64,000 bases of DNA from Plantago ovata. Lineage: Eukaryota; Streptophyta; Magnoliopsida; Lamiales; Plantaginaceae. The position numbers and the translations under genes were made by a program. Location: assembly GCA_028274465.1 (NCBI GenBank), contig CM051455.1:104592942-104656941 (forward strand), given 5' to 3'. The notes below the pieces were generated by a model that saw only the letters and a program-made list of their open reading frames with translations, was not told the origin of the DNA and made no database searches. How positions within the stretch are numbered: the stretch's first letter is position 1; each line of letters begins with the position of its first letter. This document shows positions 1 to 10,078 of this stretch, piece by piece.

Positions 1-933
1 GGTAGAATATAACGCTTCTGCAATCAAATTAGTGTTATGTTAGATTGTAATGATTCGTATAAGCTGGCTAAGAACTAAATCCACCCCATTCATTTAACAT
101 AACTTGAGAACTAACATGACACTTAGAAGAACTATAACATGGACTCACTAAAAACTACAAGAGCAGAATAGACCGAATCTTAGCAGCACCTAATCCCTAA
201 CACATTCTGAAGTGAAATACTAAAACGTACTTAACAACAATAACTGGGTGGGGTGGTATACGAGAACAACACAACATGTAGGGGACCTCAGTTCGACTTA
301 TGCTTCTGGAAAGCAGAGTTCTTGGAGCCACAAATTCCAGATGAAAATGCAGAAGACTAGGGGCACTTTTTCCTTTTCATCTTGATTCCACGAGGCTCCG
401 ATATTCCATTTGTTTTATCTTCATGTTCAGAGTCTTTTGCAACTAGTTCCTCAAGAAGCGGATCAGTTCATTAAGAGAGAATTAGGAGTCAGAGATGGGG
501 TGCTTCAAACATAGCTAATAGTAGTCTCTATTTATAGATCTCGATAAAATAAAGTCGTTGGTGATTTTATTTATTTTTTACATTTTTATTTTTCGAGTTA
601 TGACTGTTTTAAAATAAAGAGTGCTGTCACTTTCCTGTGTGAACACGCGAGATGTTGTTTGTTGTCCGTTTGTGGTTTTTCCGTTATTCTCAACTAATCA
701 TGAGGGCAGAGTTGTCATTTCAGTTGGAGGCTGAAATCCCCATTTGTGTCAGTTGGGAAATACCTACCCCCACTAGGTATTTCAAGTGAGCTAGGAGACA
801 AGCCCAAGGGGGGAGGGATTTCACAAATCCCTGGCCCGGCGGGTCGAATGCACTGTTACCAAACGAGGTACTTGGAGGGATTTGGACAAAAAACGCACCA
901 AATCCCTCTCAAATGTCTCGTACCAAACGTACA
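1..933. repeat. Left copy of a ~0.93-kb direct repeat
   Basis: This segment matches 1564-2490 in the same orientation with scattered substitutions and small indels (offset about 1,563). It starts at the window edge, so the full unit may be longer. It ends inside a MITE-like hairpin (863-921) just after an accAAACGTAC motif. I see no intact gene in it. The reading frame that is open in the right copy carries a stop here. Confidence 0.85.
863..921. repeat. Imperfect hairpin, MITE-like
   Basis: Arms of about 24 nt beginning ACGAGGTACTTGG and ending AATGTCTCGT pair across an A-rich loop. The same structure occurs at 2417-2475. The flanking AAACG/CGTTT words and the AAATCCCTC theme recur in both orientations through 863-1230, as in small non-autonomous DNA elements. 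The family is not determined and no clear target duplication was found. Confidence 0.45.
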
Positions 934-1563
934 CTCAGTATTGGAAGAATTACCCTCTTGTAGATCGATTTTAATTACTTGTCAAACATGGGAGTTTTTT
1001 CTCTAGTGCACGTTTGGTTCAGAATGATATATTTGGAGATTTGGGAGGAGGAATTTGAGTCCAGAATGTTATTTGGGCTGGAGGAGGGATTTGAGTGTGT
1101 CAAATCCCTCCGAATGTTGTTTGGTTGATTTTCCACAAACAGAGATTTTCAGGGATTTGAAATGAAATACCTCGTTTGGTTGAGAAGGGATTTGTGAAGT
1201 ATTTCGGATACTGTGCGAGGGGTTTCGAAACATGTGCAAAGGTAGTTATAACTACCTATTTGTATTTACCTTAATACCCTTCTAGCTGATATATTTTGTT
1301 CTTTATACAGGGGGCAGTTTGGTCAATTAACAAGTTTAATTTTTCCTCCAATTTTATGTATGATAGATTAGTGTTAACCTTTAATGATTATATAACTCGG
1401 AACTAATTTTAACACCAACAAGACAACATAATCGAAATCGGGATAATAACTACAGACACGCCATATTGTGCATGAAATGTTGAAGTTTTACTAGACTCGT
1501 ATTCAGATTGTTGTTTAATTCGTCATTGCTTAAAACATTGTAAGGCCTTCATTTCGATTTAGC
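934..1563. other. Spacer between the two direct copies, no gene
   Basis: No supported gene. 1000-1230 contains several imperfect copies, in both orientations, of the GAGGGATTTG / CAAATCCCTC theme of the hairpins at 863 and 2417. 1231-1563 is AT-rich sequence that presumably belongs to the repeat unit, whose left-copy counterpart would lie outside the window. Confidence 0.5.
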
Positions 1564-1849
1564 GGTAGAATGTAACGCCTCTGCAATCAAATTAATGTTA
1601 TGTTAGATTGTAATGAGTCGTATAAGCTGGCTAAGAACTAAATCCACCCCATTCATTAACATAACTTGAGAACTAACATGACACTTAGAAGAACTATAAC
1701 ATGGACTGACTAAAAACTACAAGAGCAGAATAGACTGAATCTTAGCAGCGCCTAATCCCTAACACATTCTGAAGTGAAATACTAAAACGTACTTAACAAC
1801 AATAACTAGGGTGGGGTGGTATACGAGAACAACACAACATTTCGGGACC

Positions 1850-2029
1850 TCAGTTCGACTTATGCTTCTGGAAAGCAGAGTTCTCGGAGCCACAAATTCC
1901 AGATGAAAATGCAGAAGACTTGGCACACTTTTTCCTTTTGATCTTGATTCCACGAGGCTCCGATATTCCATTTGTTTCATCTGCATCTTCAGAGTCTTTT
2001 GCAACTAGTTCCTCAAGAAGCGGATCAGT
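1850..2029 (-). other. Possible degenerate terminal-exon remnant
   Basis: On the minus strand a stop-bounded stretch of 59 codons reads through an acidic start (LLEELVAKDSEDADE), a basic cluster (KIKRKK) and a serine-rich end. The left repeat copy keeps the same frame but with a TAG in it. There is no start codon, no recognised domain and no clear splice site. It could be the end of an old gene or chance. I do not recognise a family. Confidence 0.2.
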
Positions 2030-2416
2030 TCATTAAGAGAGAATTAGGAGTCGGAGATGGAGTGCTTCAAACATAGCCAATAATGGTCTCTATTTATAGA
2101 TCTCGAAAAAATAAAGTCGTTGGTGATTTTTATTTATTTTTTACATTTTTATTTTTCGAGTTATGACCGTTTTAAAATAAAGAGTGTCGTCGCTTTCCTA
2201 TGTGAACACGCGACATGTTGTCTGTTGTCCGTATGTGGTTTTTCCGTTATTCTCACCTAATCACGAGGGCAGAGTTGTCATTTCAGTTGGAGGCTGAAAT
2301 CCTCATTTGTGTCATTTGGGAAATACCTACCTCCACTAGGTATTTCAATTGAGCTAGAAGACAGCCCAAGGGGGAGGGATTTGTCTGGCCCGGCGGGCCG
2401 AATGCTCTGTTACCAA

Positions 2417-2475
2417 ACGAGGTATTTTGAAGGGATTTGGACAAAAAATACACCAAATCCCTCCCAAATACCTCG
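2417..2475. repeat. Imperfect hairpin, MITE-like (second copy)
   Basis: The left arm starting ACGAGGTATTTTGAAGGG pairs with the right arm ending CAAATACCTCGT around an A-rich loop of about 13 nt. It is the better preserved of the two hairpins (the other is at 863-921) and sits at the right end of the direct repeat. Confidence 0.5.
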
Positions 2476-2490
2476 TACCAAACGTGCACC

Positions 2491-3249
2491 TACTTCAAGA
2501 TTTTCTTGTGCATGAATAATCATATCTGTGAACTTTTTTATTCTTTTTATCTTTTGAGTAAGTAGTGATAGTATCATTTCACCGATCAATCATGAGGAGT
2601 TACATGAGCTGATTCGCCAAGACCATGTCTAGAATGCCATTCACTCATAACGGAACTGTGCTAGAAAGATTTCGAATATTAAAAAAATGATACTGGAATT
2701 ATGATCACTGAAAGGTCATCTTATCCAGTGTTATCTGATTCAAAAATAGCGTACAAACCAGCCAGCCATGTACCAGACTACCAGCTAAGTTACAACTTAC
2801 ATGACATACCCCCATTTTGGACCAGTTCAATGACTGCTACTAATGGTAATTGAAAACATCACATGTACTGGAAAAACTTGCCCTTTTCGATCAAAAATTA
2901 AGATAAATCTTACAGAATTGATAAAAAGATGTCATTAAATGCCTCATCAAGATCCTCACATGCCCAGAGCACCAGAGGTCAAAATTCCTACAGTTCCTCA
3001 CACAAGCTATGTCTGCCTACTGAAACAACCAATTTTGTAACTTTACAGAGCATGATGGTCCATCAACAGTGTACTGCTAATTAATAATGTTACCCCACCA
3101 ATAAAAATTCTCCACATTCTGATTGTGTGTAGCTTCCTCTATCTTCTTCAATCCTTTTTTCAACAATTTCCACTACCTCTTTCTGTCATCCACTTCCCAC
3201 ACTTCACTTTCAGAGCTTACTCCATTATAATATCCACTCAATAATCTTG
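2491..3249 (+). promoter_or_regulatory. Upstream region of the receptor kinase gene
   Basis: No gene is visible. The stretch is AT-rich and lies between the direct repeats and the leader repeats of the kinase gene, so the promoter is expected here. A TATA-like ATTATAATAT lies near 3224-3233, but its use is not shown. The last 130 bases become pyrimidine-rich. Confidence 0.4.
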
Positions 3250-3650
3250 CCAAAATCCATTCTTCTCACCTTCTGTCCCTTGTCCTCAATCAATTGACTC
3301 CCTTTTGCTAAAAGTCCATTTCTTTCTGTTCTTGGTGCAGACAGTGCTGGGAAAAAACAAGAATCCAACATTTTTGCCTCACACCAATCACCAAAAAAAT
3401 CCAATCTTTTCACCTTCCTCTGTTCTTTTTCCTCAACCAATTAACTCCCTTTTGCTAAAAGCCCATTTCTTTCTGTTCTTGATGTAGTACTGGGAAAAAG
3501 AAGAATCCAACATTTTTGCATGACCCAAGTACCAAAATCCAATCATTTTCACCTTACCCTGTTCCACTTCCTCAGCCAGATCACACCCTTTTGGAAAATC
3601 CTCATCTTTTTGTGTTCTTGATGCAGTACCAGCACAGATAGTAGCTTTTT
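3250..3650 (+). repeat. Triplicated ~141-bp leader repeat with splice-acceptor-like ends
   Basis: Three diverged direct copies start near 3250, 3391 and 3532. Each begins with a CCAAAATCCA-type word, runs through CTCCCTTTTGCTAAAAG-like sequence and a pyrimidine tract (TTTCTGTTCTTG), and ends in TGCAG, TGTAG and TGCAG respectively. They lie immediately upstream of the kinase start codon, so they are probably 5' UTR or the end of a 5' UTR intron. Each unit then offers an alternative 3' splice site. No protein is supported from them. Confidence 0.75.
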
Positions 3651-3680
3651 TTCCTGAAGAGACAAAACATCAAACACCTC

Positions 3681-6197
3681 ATGGGCGCTAAATTTCTTTA
3701 CTTTCTGTTACTGGCCTTGCCCCTGTTGGTTTCATCTACTGGTTTTGCACCAGTAGATAATTACCTCATAAACTGTGGATCAAGTGCTAGCACAGTAGCA
3801 GTTGATAACAGACAGTTTCTTGGAGATTCATCCAGTGTTGGCTCTGCTCACTTATCATCAAGAGGTAAAACTAACTCAGTCCCACTCACAAATCCAAACC
3901 TTCCTCCAAATTCTTCTCTACTTTACAGCACAGCTAGAGTATTCACTTCAGCTTCTAGTTACACGTTTAGCATCAAGAATATGGGTACTCATTTAGCACG
4001 CATGCATTTTTCTCCATTTGTTGCTTCTGGTTACAACCTGGAGAATGCTAAGTTTGGTGTTTCTGCAAATGGGGTTTCACTCTTGATAAGTTTTAGTGCT
4101 AATTCTACTCTAGTTAAAGAATTCTTTATTATGGTTGATAGAGATAAACTAGAGATGATTTTCACGCCTGCTAGTGATTCCAATTTCGCATATGTGAGTG
4201 CTATTGAGGTGTTTTCTGCACCCAGAGATTTCTTTGTAGATGCCACTGGTATAGCTTTGATTTCATCTGATGGGATTCAAGAGTTTGAGCAGAATATTTC
4301 TTCCTTGATTTTAGAAACTGTTCATAGGGTTAATGTGGGTGGTCCTAGGGTAACCCCTTTTAATGACACCCTTTGGAGAACATGGATCCCAGATGAGGAT
4401 TTTCTTGTCTTGAAATCTGCTGCTAAACTTGCTTCAACCACTGATCCACCCAATTACCAATCGGGTGGAGCGACCCGAGAGAATGCCCCGGATAGCGTTT
4501 ACATGACCGCGCAGCAGATGAACATACAGAACGGGAGCATGAACTTTATGTTCAATATAACTTGGGAGTTCCCGGTTGTATCGGATGGAGATGGAGACGG
4601 AGACGTTATGCATTTTGTACGGTTGCATTTCTGTGACATTGTTAGTGTTGTGCTCAATACGTTGTATTTCAATGTGTACATCAACAGTCACCAGGCAGCC
4701 AAAGACGTCGATTTGTCTGGTCTTGCATTCCATCGGCTCGCATCGCCTTATTACACCGACTTTATTGTGAGAAATGCAAGAGATTCAGGAGTTTTGCGGG
4801 TTAGTGTCAGTCCCTCTGACTTGAGTAGTACTCTGAGGAAGAATGCTATTCTGAATGGGGTGGAGATCATGAGAATGGTGGATTTCGTGGCTTCACCGAG
4901 AAGATCAAAGAGGAGAAGAAGTGTGTGGATTTTGGTTTGTGCGATTGTTGGAGGGTTGTTCGCGCTGACTCTTGCCATTTTGGCTGCAGTCAGGTGCTCG
5001 AAGAGTAAACCAAAGCCGAAATCAAAACCAAGGCGTGCTGGAAGTACATCTGGGTGGACTTCCTTGCGCGTATATCGTACGAGCTCCCAAGGCACTGTAT
5101 CTGATGGAACAGCCTTTTCTTCTCCAGGTCCATACGGATATTATGGATTGAAGATACCTTTTGCTGATATACAACTGGCTACGAAAAATTTCGACAAGAA
5201 CCTGATAGTCGGCTCAGGTGGTTTTGGCATGGTGTACAAAGGTGTTTTGAAGGATGACATAAAGGTGGCCGTAAAACGTGGTGTCCCTGGGTCTCGTCAA
5301 GGACTGCCAGAGTTCCATACAGAAATTACGGTGCTGTCAAAAATTCGACATCACCATCTCGTCTCACTTGTTGGCTATTGTGAAGAGCAAGCTGAGATGA
5401 TACTTGTCTACGAGTACATGGAGAAGGGTACATTGAGACAACACTTGTACGGTTCTGATTCTCCACGACTCTCTTGGAAGCAAAGGCTGGAAGTGTGCAT
5501 CGGTGCGGCTAGAGGACTTCATTACCTTCACACAGGTTCCGCTCAAGGGATCATTCACCGAGACATCAAGTCAACAAATATTCTGCTGGATGAAAATTAC
5601 GTGGCTAAGGTTGCTGATTTTGGTCTCTCCAAATCTGGCCCTTGCCTCAACGAGACTCATGTGAGTACTGGCGTAAAGGGCAGTTTTGGCTACCTTGATC
5701 CTGAGTACTTCCGGAGACAGCAACTAACTGATAAATCGGATGTCTACTCATTTGGGGTCGTTCTATTCGAGGTACTTTGTGCTAGACCTGCTGTGGATCC
5801 ATTACTCAACCGAGAGCAAGTGAACCTAGCCGAATGGGCGATGGAATGGCAGAAGAAAGGAATGATCGAGAGTATAATCGATGCTAATCTAGTGGGTCAG
5901 ATAAAACCAAGCTCTTTGAATAAATTTTGTGAGACAGCTGAGAAATGTTTGGCTGATTATGGAGTCGATAGGCCTACTATGGGTGATGTGCTGTGGAATC
6001 TGGAACATGCATATCAGCTTCAAACAAATGAGAGGGCAAGAGAGCAACATAGAGCGACGACAGAGGACATGGGAGGAGCCCCTTGCGTTGTTCTGGGAGT
6101 TCCATCAAGCCTTGCTGGTGGGGATTACGATGATGGCACTTCAAATGTATCGACCAGCAGGGTTTTCTCGCAGCTGATAAGCTGTGAAGGTAGATAA
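3681..6197 (+). CDS. CrRLK1L (malectin-like) receptor-like protein kinase
   Basis: Plasma-membrane receptor kinase of 838 residues, intact and without introns, as usual for the family. Residues 1-22 form a signal peptide. About 25-400 are a malectin-like ectodomain (early LINCGSS motif, several N-glycosylation sequons, closing NGVEIMRM block). 413-437 are the single membrane span, preceded by a stop-transfer-like RRSKRRR, with a basic juxtamembrane stretch after it. The kinase has the glycine loop GSGGFG (511-516), lysine 532 in VAVK, HRD (626-628) with K630 and N633, DFG (646-648) and the activation segment TGVKGSFGYLDPEY (663-676), so it is an active-type RD Ser/Thr kinase. Family members such as FERONIA, HERK and ANXUR sense cell-wall state and RALF peptides in growth and fertilisation. 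From memory the closest Arabidopsis type is the At5g24010-like branch; that placement is less certain than the family. The ATG chosen directly precedes the signal peptide. It is the only clear working host gene here. Confidence 0.96.
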   Translation: MGAKFLYFLLLALPLLVSSTGFAPVDNYLINCGSSASTVAVDNRQFLGDSSSVGSAHLSSRGKTNSVPLTNPNLPPNSSLLYSTARVFTSASSYTFSIKNMGTHLARMHFSPFVASGYNLENAKFGVSANGVSLLISFSANSTLVKEFFIMVDRDKLEMIFTPASDSNFAYVSAIEVFSAPRDFFVDATGIALISSDGIQEFEQNISSLILETVHRVNVGGPRVTPFNDTLWRTWIPDEDFLVLKSAAKLASTTDPPNYQSGGATRENAPDSVYMTAQQMNIQNGSMNFMFNITWEFPVVSDGDGDGDVMHFVRLHFCDIVSVVLNTLYFNVYINSHQAAKDVDLSGLAFHRLASPYYTDFIVRNARDSGVLRVSVSPSDLSSTLRKNAILNGVEIMRMVDFVASPRRSKRRRSVWILVCAIVGGLFALTLAILAAVRCSKSKPKPKSKPRRAGSTSGWTSLRVYRTSSQGTVSDGTAFSSPGPYGYYGLKIPFADIQLATKNFDKNLIVGSGGFGMVYKGVLKDDIKVAVKRGVPGSRQGLPEFHTEITVLSKIRHHHLVSLVGYCEEQAEMILVYEYMEKGTLRQHLYGSDSPRLSWKQRLEVCIGAARGLHYLHTGSAQGIIHRDIKSTNILLDENYVAKVADFGLSKSGPCLNETHVSTGVKGSFGYLDPEYFRRQQLTDKSDVYSFGVVLFEVLCARPAVDPLLNREQVNLAEWAMEWQKKGMIESIIDANLVGQIKPSSLNKFCETAEKCLADYGVDRPTMGDVLWNLEHAYQLQTNERAREQHRATTEDMGGAPCVVLGVPSSLAGGDYDDGTSNVSTSRVFSQLISCEGR

Positions 6198-6827
6198 CCA
6201 GACAAATGTAAATAGCCTGTGACGGTTTTGGCAGGTATCACCACGAGTATGTGTTTTGTGCATTCATAATCTGTTACTGGGAACGGAGACCCTAATGTTG
6301 AGGATAGTCGTCTCCTCGGGGTTTTAATGTGTTAGACACCGGAATCTGCACGATAAAACACCTGTGGACTATCTTGTGCCTTGTAGTTGTAATGTTGTAT
6401 CACGCTCACACCGTTACACGTAACGTCTCATAAACCCCCGAGACTCGATGTTCGGTTATTAACACTTGCCACTGCGAAATCTGCAATCATCAGTTCTTTT
6501 TTTACACATAGTAAATGTTATAAACCATTTTGGCTGTAAGAGTTGAGATACAGAGTGAAAAGAAAAATGATTAAGCTTTCATGTATTTTGAATGTGAATT
6601 TTTATAGTGTGAAAAAGTTTCAGTTCTACTCCATTCATCCGTTTCAGTATAGATGTAATTTTGGTTCGATTGTGTACGGGCACTGGACAGGGGAAGTTTA
6701 TATGATAATGCATTATTGGTAGTGCACGCGTGAGTCCCACTAGTAGCTAAGATAAATACAAGTGGAGGTGTAGCTGTAAGCCTATATAGCACTGGTTTGG
6801 CTCTCTCTGTTTCGTTGAGAATAAAGA
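6198..6827 (+). other. 3' flank of the kinase gene
   Basis: Contains the 3' untranslated region and intergenic DNA. No further gene is supported. Short open frames here lack domains, start context or a partner exon. Confidence 0.5.
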
Positions 6828-6951
6828 ATGTCTTTGAGAAACCAAAACGAAGCAAAGAGAAGGATGTTTCCGAAGTGTTTGGCGACTTCATGTCTTTGAG
6901 AAACCAAAACGAAGCAAAGAGAAGGATGTTTCCGAAGTGTTTGGCGACTTC
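6828..6951. repeat. Perfect 62-bp tandem duplication
   Basis: 6828-6889 is repeated exactly as 6890-6951, both starting ATGTCTTTGAGAAACC. Perfect identity suggests a recent slippage or microhomology event. No coding role is seen. Confidence 0.9.
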
Positions 6952-7291
6952 ATGGGGATTTTAGGATGGGGTGGAGATGGTGAATATTTAAAAAACATTG
7001 AGATTGAATAAACTTTTGTGTTAGAATTGGTTTTTAGAATTTACTATAGACTGGGGGGTTTTTAGTAAATATAAATCTAGAGAAAATCCAGGACTCTAAC
7101 TTATGCCACATGGACCAATAATGAGAGTGGGGTATATTTTGGGTTATTTTATGGGGTAGGCGATCCGCATCGAGAGTGGGGTAGATTAATGATAGTGTTG
7201 GTGAATGATGATAGTTGGTTATGATGTGGAGGAATAATTTGTTTGGAGTAAGGTTTTGGAAATTGAGAAAATATATATTGGGAATTTTATG
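6952..7291. other. AT-rich intergenic stretch
   Basis: No gene, RNA or element recognised. It ends at the poly-T tract that marks the 3' end of the LINE on the minus strand. Confidence 0.4.
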
Positions 7292-7301
7292 TTGTACTTT
7301 G

Positions 7302-8800
7302 TTTTTTTTTTCTTTTTAGCAACCAGAAAAACTTTCATTCCACTAAACAATCATACAATGTTCTGTAGATGTAATGGCAACAAAGTACCAGTCTCAGCCG
7401 CAACAACATGTTGAGCCAAAGCATGTGCTAGCCTATTTCCGCTACGCTTTACAAAACAGAAAGAAACAGAATCAAAGCTATTAGCTAAAGAACGAATGTC
7501 TAAAACTATAGTACCAAACCTAGATAGCGGCATTCTAGAATCCACAATCTGTTCCACTAATCCCTTGCAATCTCCTTCCACAATGATCTTGGATTGGATA
7601 AGTTCATTTCAACATCCAGCAGTAACGCATTCCGGGCAGTCAGCGACTCTGCAACTTCCAGACAGATAAAAGGCTGTAGACAACCCCTTTTCCACCTCAG
7701 AACCGCCCCAGACGCAGCTCTAGCAACAACACGAAAACTCACATGTTGTGATGTCACAGAAGCATCATAATTAATTTTCACAAATCCTACCGCTGGTACC
7801 TCCCAAGATATATTATCATCACTAGTCACATGCCCAGATATAAGTCTCTGCGCTTCAGCAAAACGCATAACATACTACCCAGCAAAATGAACAATACTAT
7901 GTGAGTCTACAGGAATGTTCTCATGCACATAATTTATTCCTATTGTACCATAAGGACCAACAAATGCAAACGGACAAATCAAATTGAGCTAGAGACAAAC
8001 CTAACCTTACTGCGGCAAACCAAGACGCTCCATCAGACTCCAAAGAATATATGACCATATGTGGTAACTGAGAAAGAGCCCACACTAACCTTGCAAAACT
8101 ACAATCACGGAATATATGCAGCACCAATTCAGAGAACACTCCACAAAGCGGACACCTATCAGTATTCAACAAACCACGCCGCATCAAATTCATATAAACA
8201 AGTAGAGCACCACGCATCAACCGCCAACCAAAAACCTTAACTTTATTAGGAAGATTAATCTTCCAAATCCAAGTCCAGTTTAGATCGACAGACATACTGC
8301 TACTTCCACTCTACGCTTTGCAAGTGATCTGGCTAACCAATAAGTTGAGTGTACAGAATAATATCCATTCTTCACATAATGCTACACTCGTACATCCGGA
8401 AAACTCCCCGTAGGAAAATGAATTTGGAGAATACATTGCACATCCTCCTCCCAAAAAATTTCTCTAAGCAATCCAATATCCCATGCAAGGAGGCCACTGT
8501 CAAATCATTCAACCCATGCAAGCTAGGCGTAAAAGGTTTAAGCCCAAAATCTCTTGGAAGGCACCCATCCTTTCACACATTAATATCACGTCCATCTCCA
8601 ACTTTCCATCGAACACCCTGCTGAACAAGAGACAAAGCAGCAGACATACTCTTCCAAGTAGACGAATCATAAGGACGAGCTACATAATCCAAAATATCAG
8701 TAGAAGGAAAATACTTGGCCTTTAAAACTCGACTCAGCAAAGCATTAGGATCATTTATAACACGCCAAATCTGTTTTCCCAACATTGCAACACGCCAAAT
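7302..8800 (-). pseudogene. 5'-truncated L1-type LINE retrotransposon
   Basis: Minus-strand remnant of the 3' part of a plant L1-type LINE. Reading from 8785 down: the tail of the reverse-transcriptase region (GKQIWRVINDPNALLSRVLK), the zinc-binding zf-RVT region (NLPNKVKVFGWRL then CPLCGVFSELVLHIFRDC, about 8295-7921), then an RNase H-like domain (VGFVKINYDASV ... KRSGNRLAHALAQHV, 7868-7351). These parts fall in different frames, so it is not functional. The plus-strand poly-T at 7301-7311 is its poly(A) tail. TTGTACTTTG (7292-7301) and TTGTACTTCG (8801-8810) are a likely target-site duplication with one mismatch. The 5' truncation is typical of LINE insertion. Confidence 0.85.
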
Positions 8801-8810
8801 TTGTACTTCG

Positions 8811-10078
8811 TATTTGGTAGTATGTGTTGGTATAGTTGTGCCCGTCGAGCAATAGTTCGCCTTAGTGCGTTGTAATAAAACCGTTTCGGTTATCTGAATT
8901 AATATGAATTAAGTAATTACGAATTCCTTGCTTGCCTTGTTTACATTCTTCAGTGTTACAAGTACTTAAACAATTATATGTAAATCCAGACATACATCTT
9001 GGTAACCATAAGTCTGGTATACATGTGTGATTGTATACAGTAGGATTACATGGTAGTTGTATGTAGAATTGGTCAGCAACGATCATGTCTTTAGGATTGG
9101 GGCATGAAGATCTAAAGTTGCTTTGTTGGGATTCTATACCTCGGTGATGACTATCACCTATGAGGGGTTGGCTTATCCAGGCAGACTGATCGAGCGAGAT
9201 CATATAGGAACCGCTTCATATGGTTCGGGGAATCGTATGGGACTTGGGCACGACGAGAAACGAATAACTCACTACAATTGCTGTTAAGTTTGGTTAGTTG
9301 AGTTAGTTCAAGTTAGTATCGTCACCGATGATCATGAAGTGACAAATCGTAACTGGTTATCACATGAACGAACTAATGCGCATAGTTATGGTAACCTTAA
9401 AGTCTACAGGGAGTGTTCATCACCGTGTGTCTCCAGTCCTGTTTTCTTAGCTTATCTAATTATGCGTAGACGGGAACGTTGTGACATAGGATTCACTCAC
9501 TCCGTAATTGGAGGACATAAGATAGACTCCCTTGTTAAGCTGGTTCGGAATACGGTTGTTAAGTCCTAAGCTCAAGTTTTCTTAGCGGGAAGCTGAATTT
9601 CTCCGTTTGAATTCAGTGGTATTCTTCGATAAGAGGTAGACGAAACAAGGTTAACGGCCTTTGCCTATATTCGTTCTATGAGTCATCTCTGAAGGATCTG
9701 TAGTGGTAATACAAGCTTGGCCACGTCATGGTAGTAATGATTACATCAATGGAACATGCGAAGGAAAGCGTGTGAATTAATACTATTATCGAGAGAAGGT
9801 TAGTCATGCTTAACTTTGTGGGAGTGGCATGATTACTAAGAGGATCACCAGCGTTCTAGGGTCCTGAACGTAGTGGTGGTGGACTTAGTAGAGAGCCTGT
9901 TGGTAACAGGCCCATCGTCTTGTACCTCGCAGTCATACAGACTTAAACGAATAGTATAGACAACAACGACATATATGTGTTTACTTTTATATGTGCGTAG
10001 AGATGAACTTGACATGTGATATGTGCGAACGAATAAATAGTACTTTGAACTATACTTGGATAGTTCACATAATAATAA
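8811..10078. other. Unassigned repeat-like DNA, no gene
   Basis: No open frame here has a recognisable domain. The stretch ends with one unit of the 136-bp repeat that resumes after the solo LTR, so 8811-10078 and 11733-12964 were contiguous before that LTR inserted. It may be the untranslated or LTR part of an element I cannot identify. Confidence 0.4.

Larger units (their letters stand above)
1564..2490. repeat. Right copy of the ~0.93-kb direct repeat
   Basis: Homologous to 1-933 along its length, including the hairpin (2417-2475 here, with arms matching better than in the left copy). Differences are mostly single bases, so the duplication is fairly recent but not identical. After 2490 the homology stops and the upstream region of the receptor kinase gene begins. 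Confidence 0.85.

Noticed and set aside
3802-5558. Small open frames inside the receptor kinase gene on both strands
   Set aside because: They overlap an intact 838-residue kinase and lack independent support.
6571-6891. 106-codon minus-strand frame downstream of the kinase gene
   Set aside because: It partly overlaps the 62-bp tandem duplication, has no domain and no exon partner.
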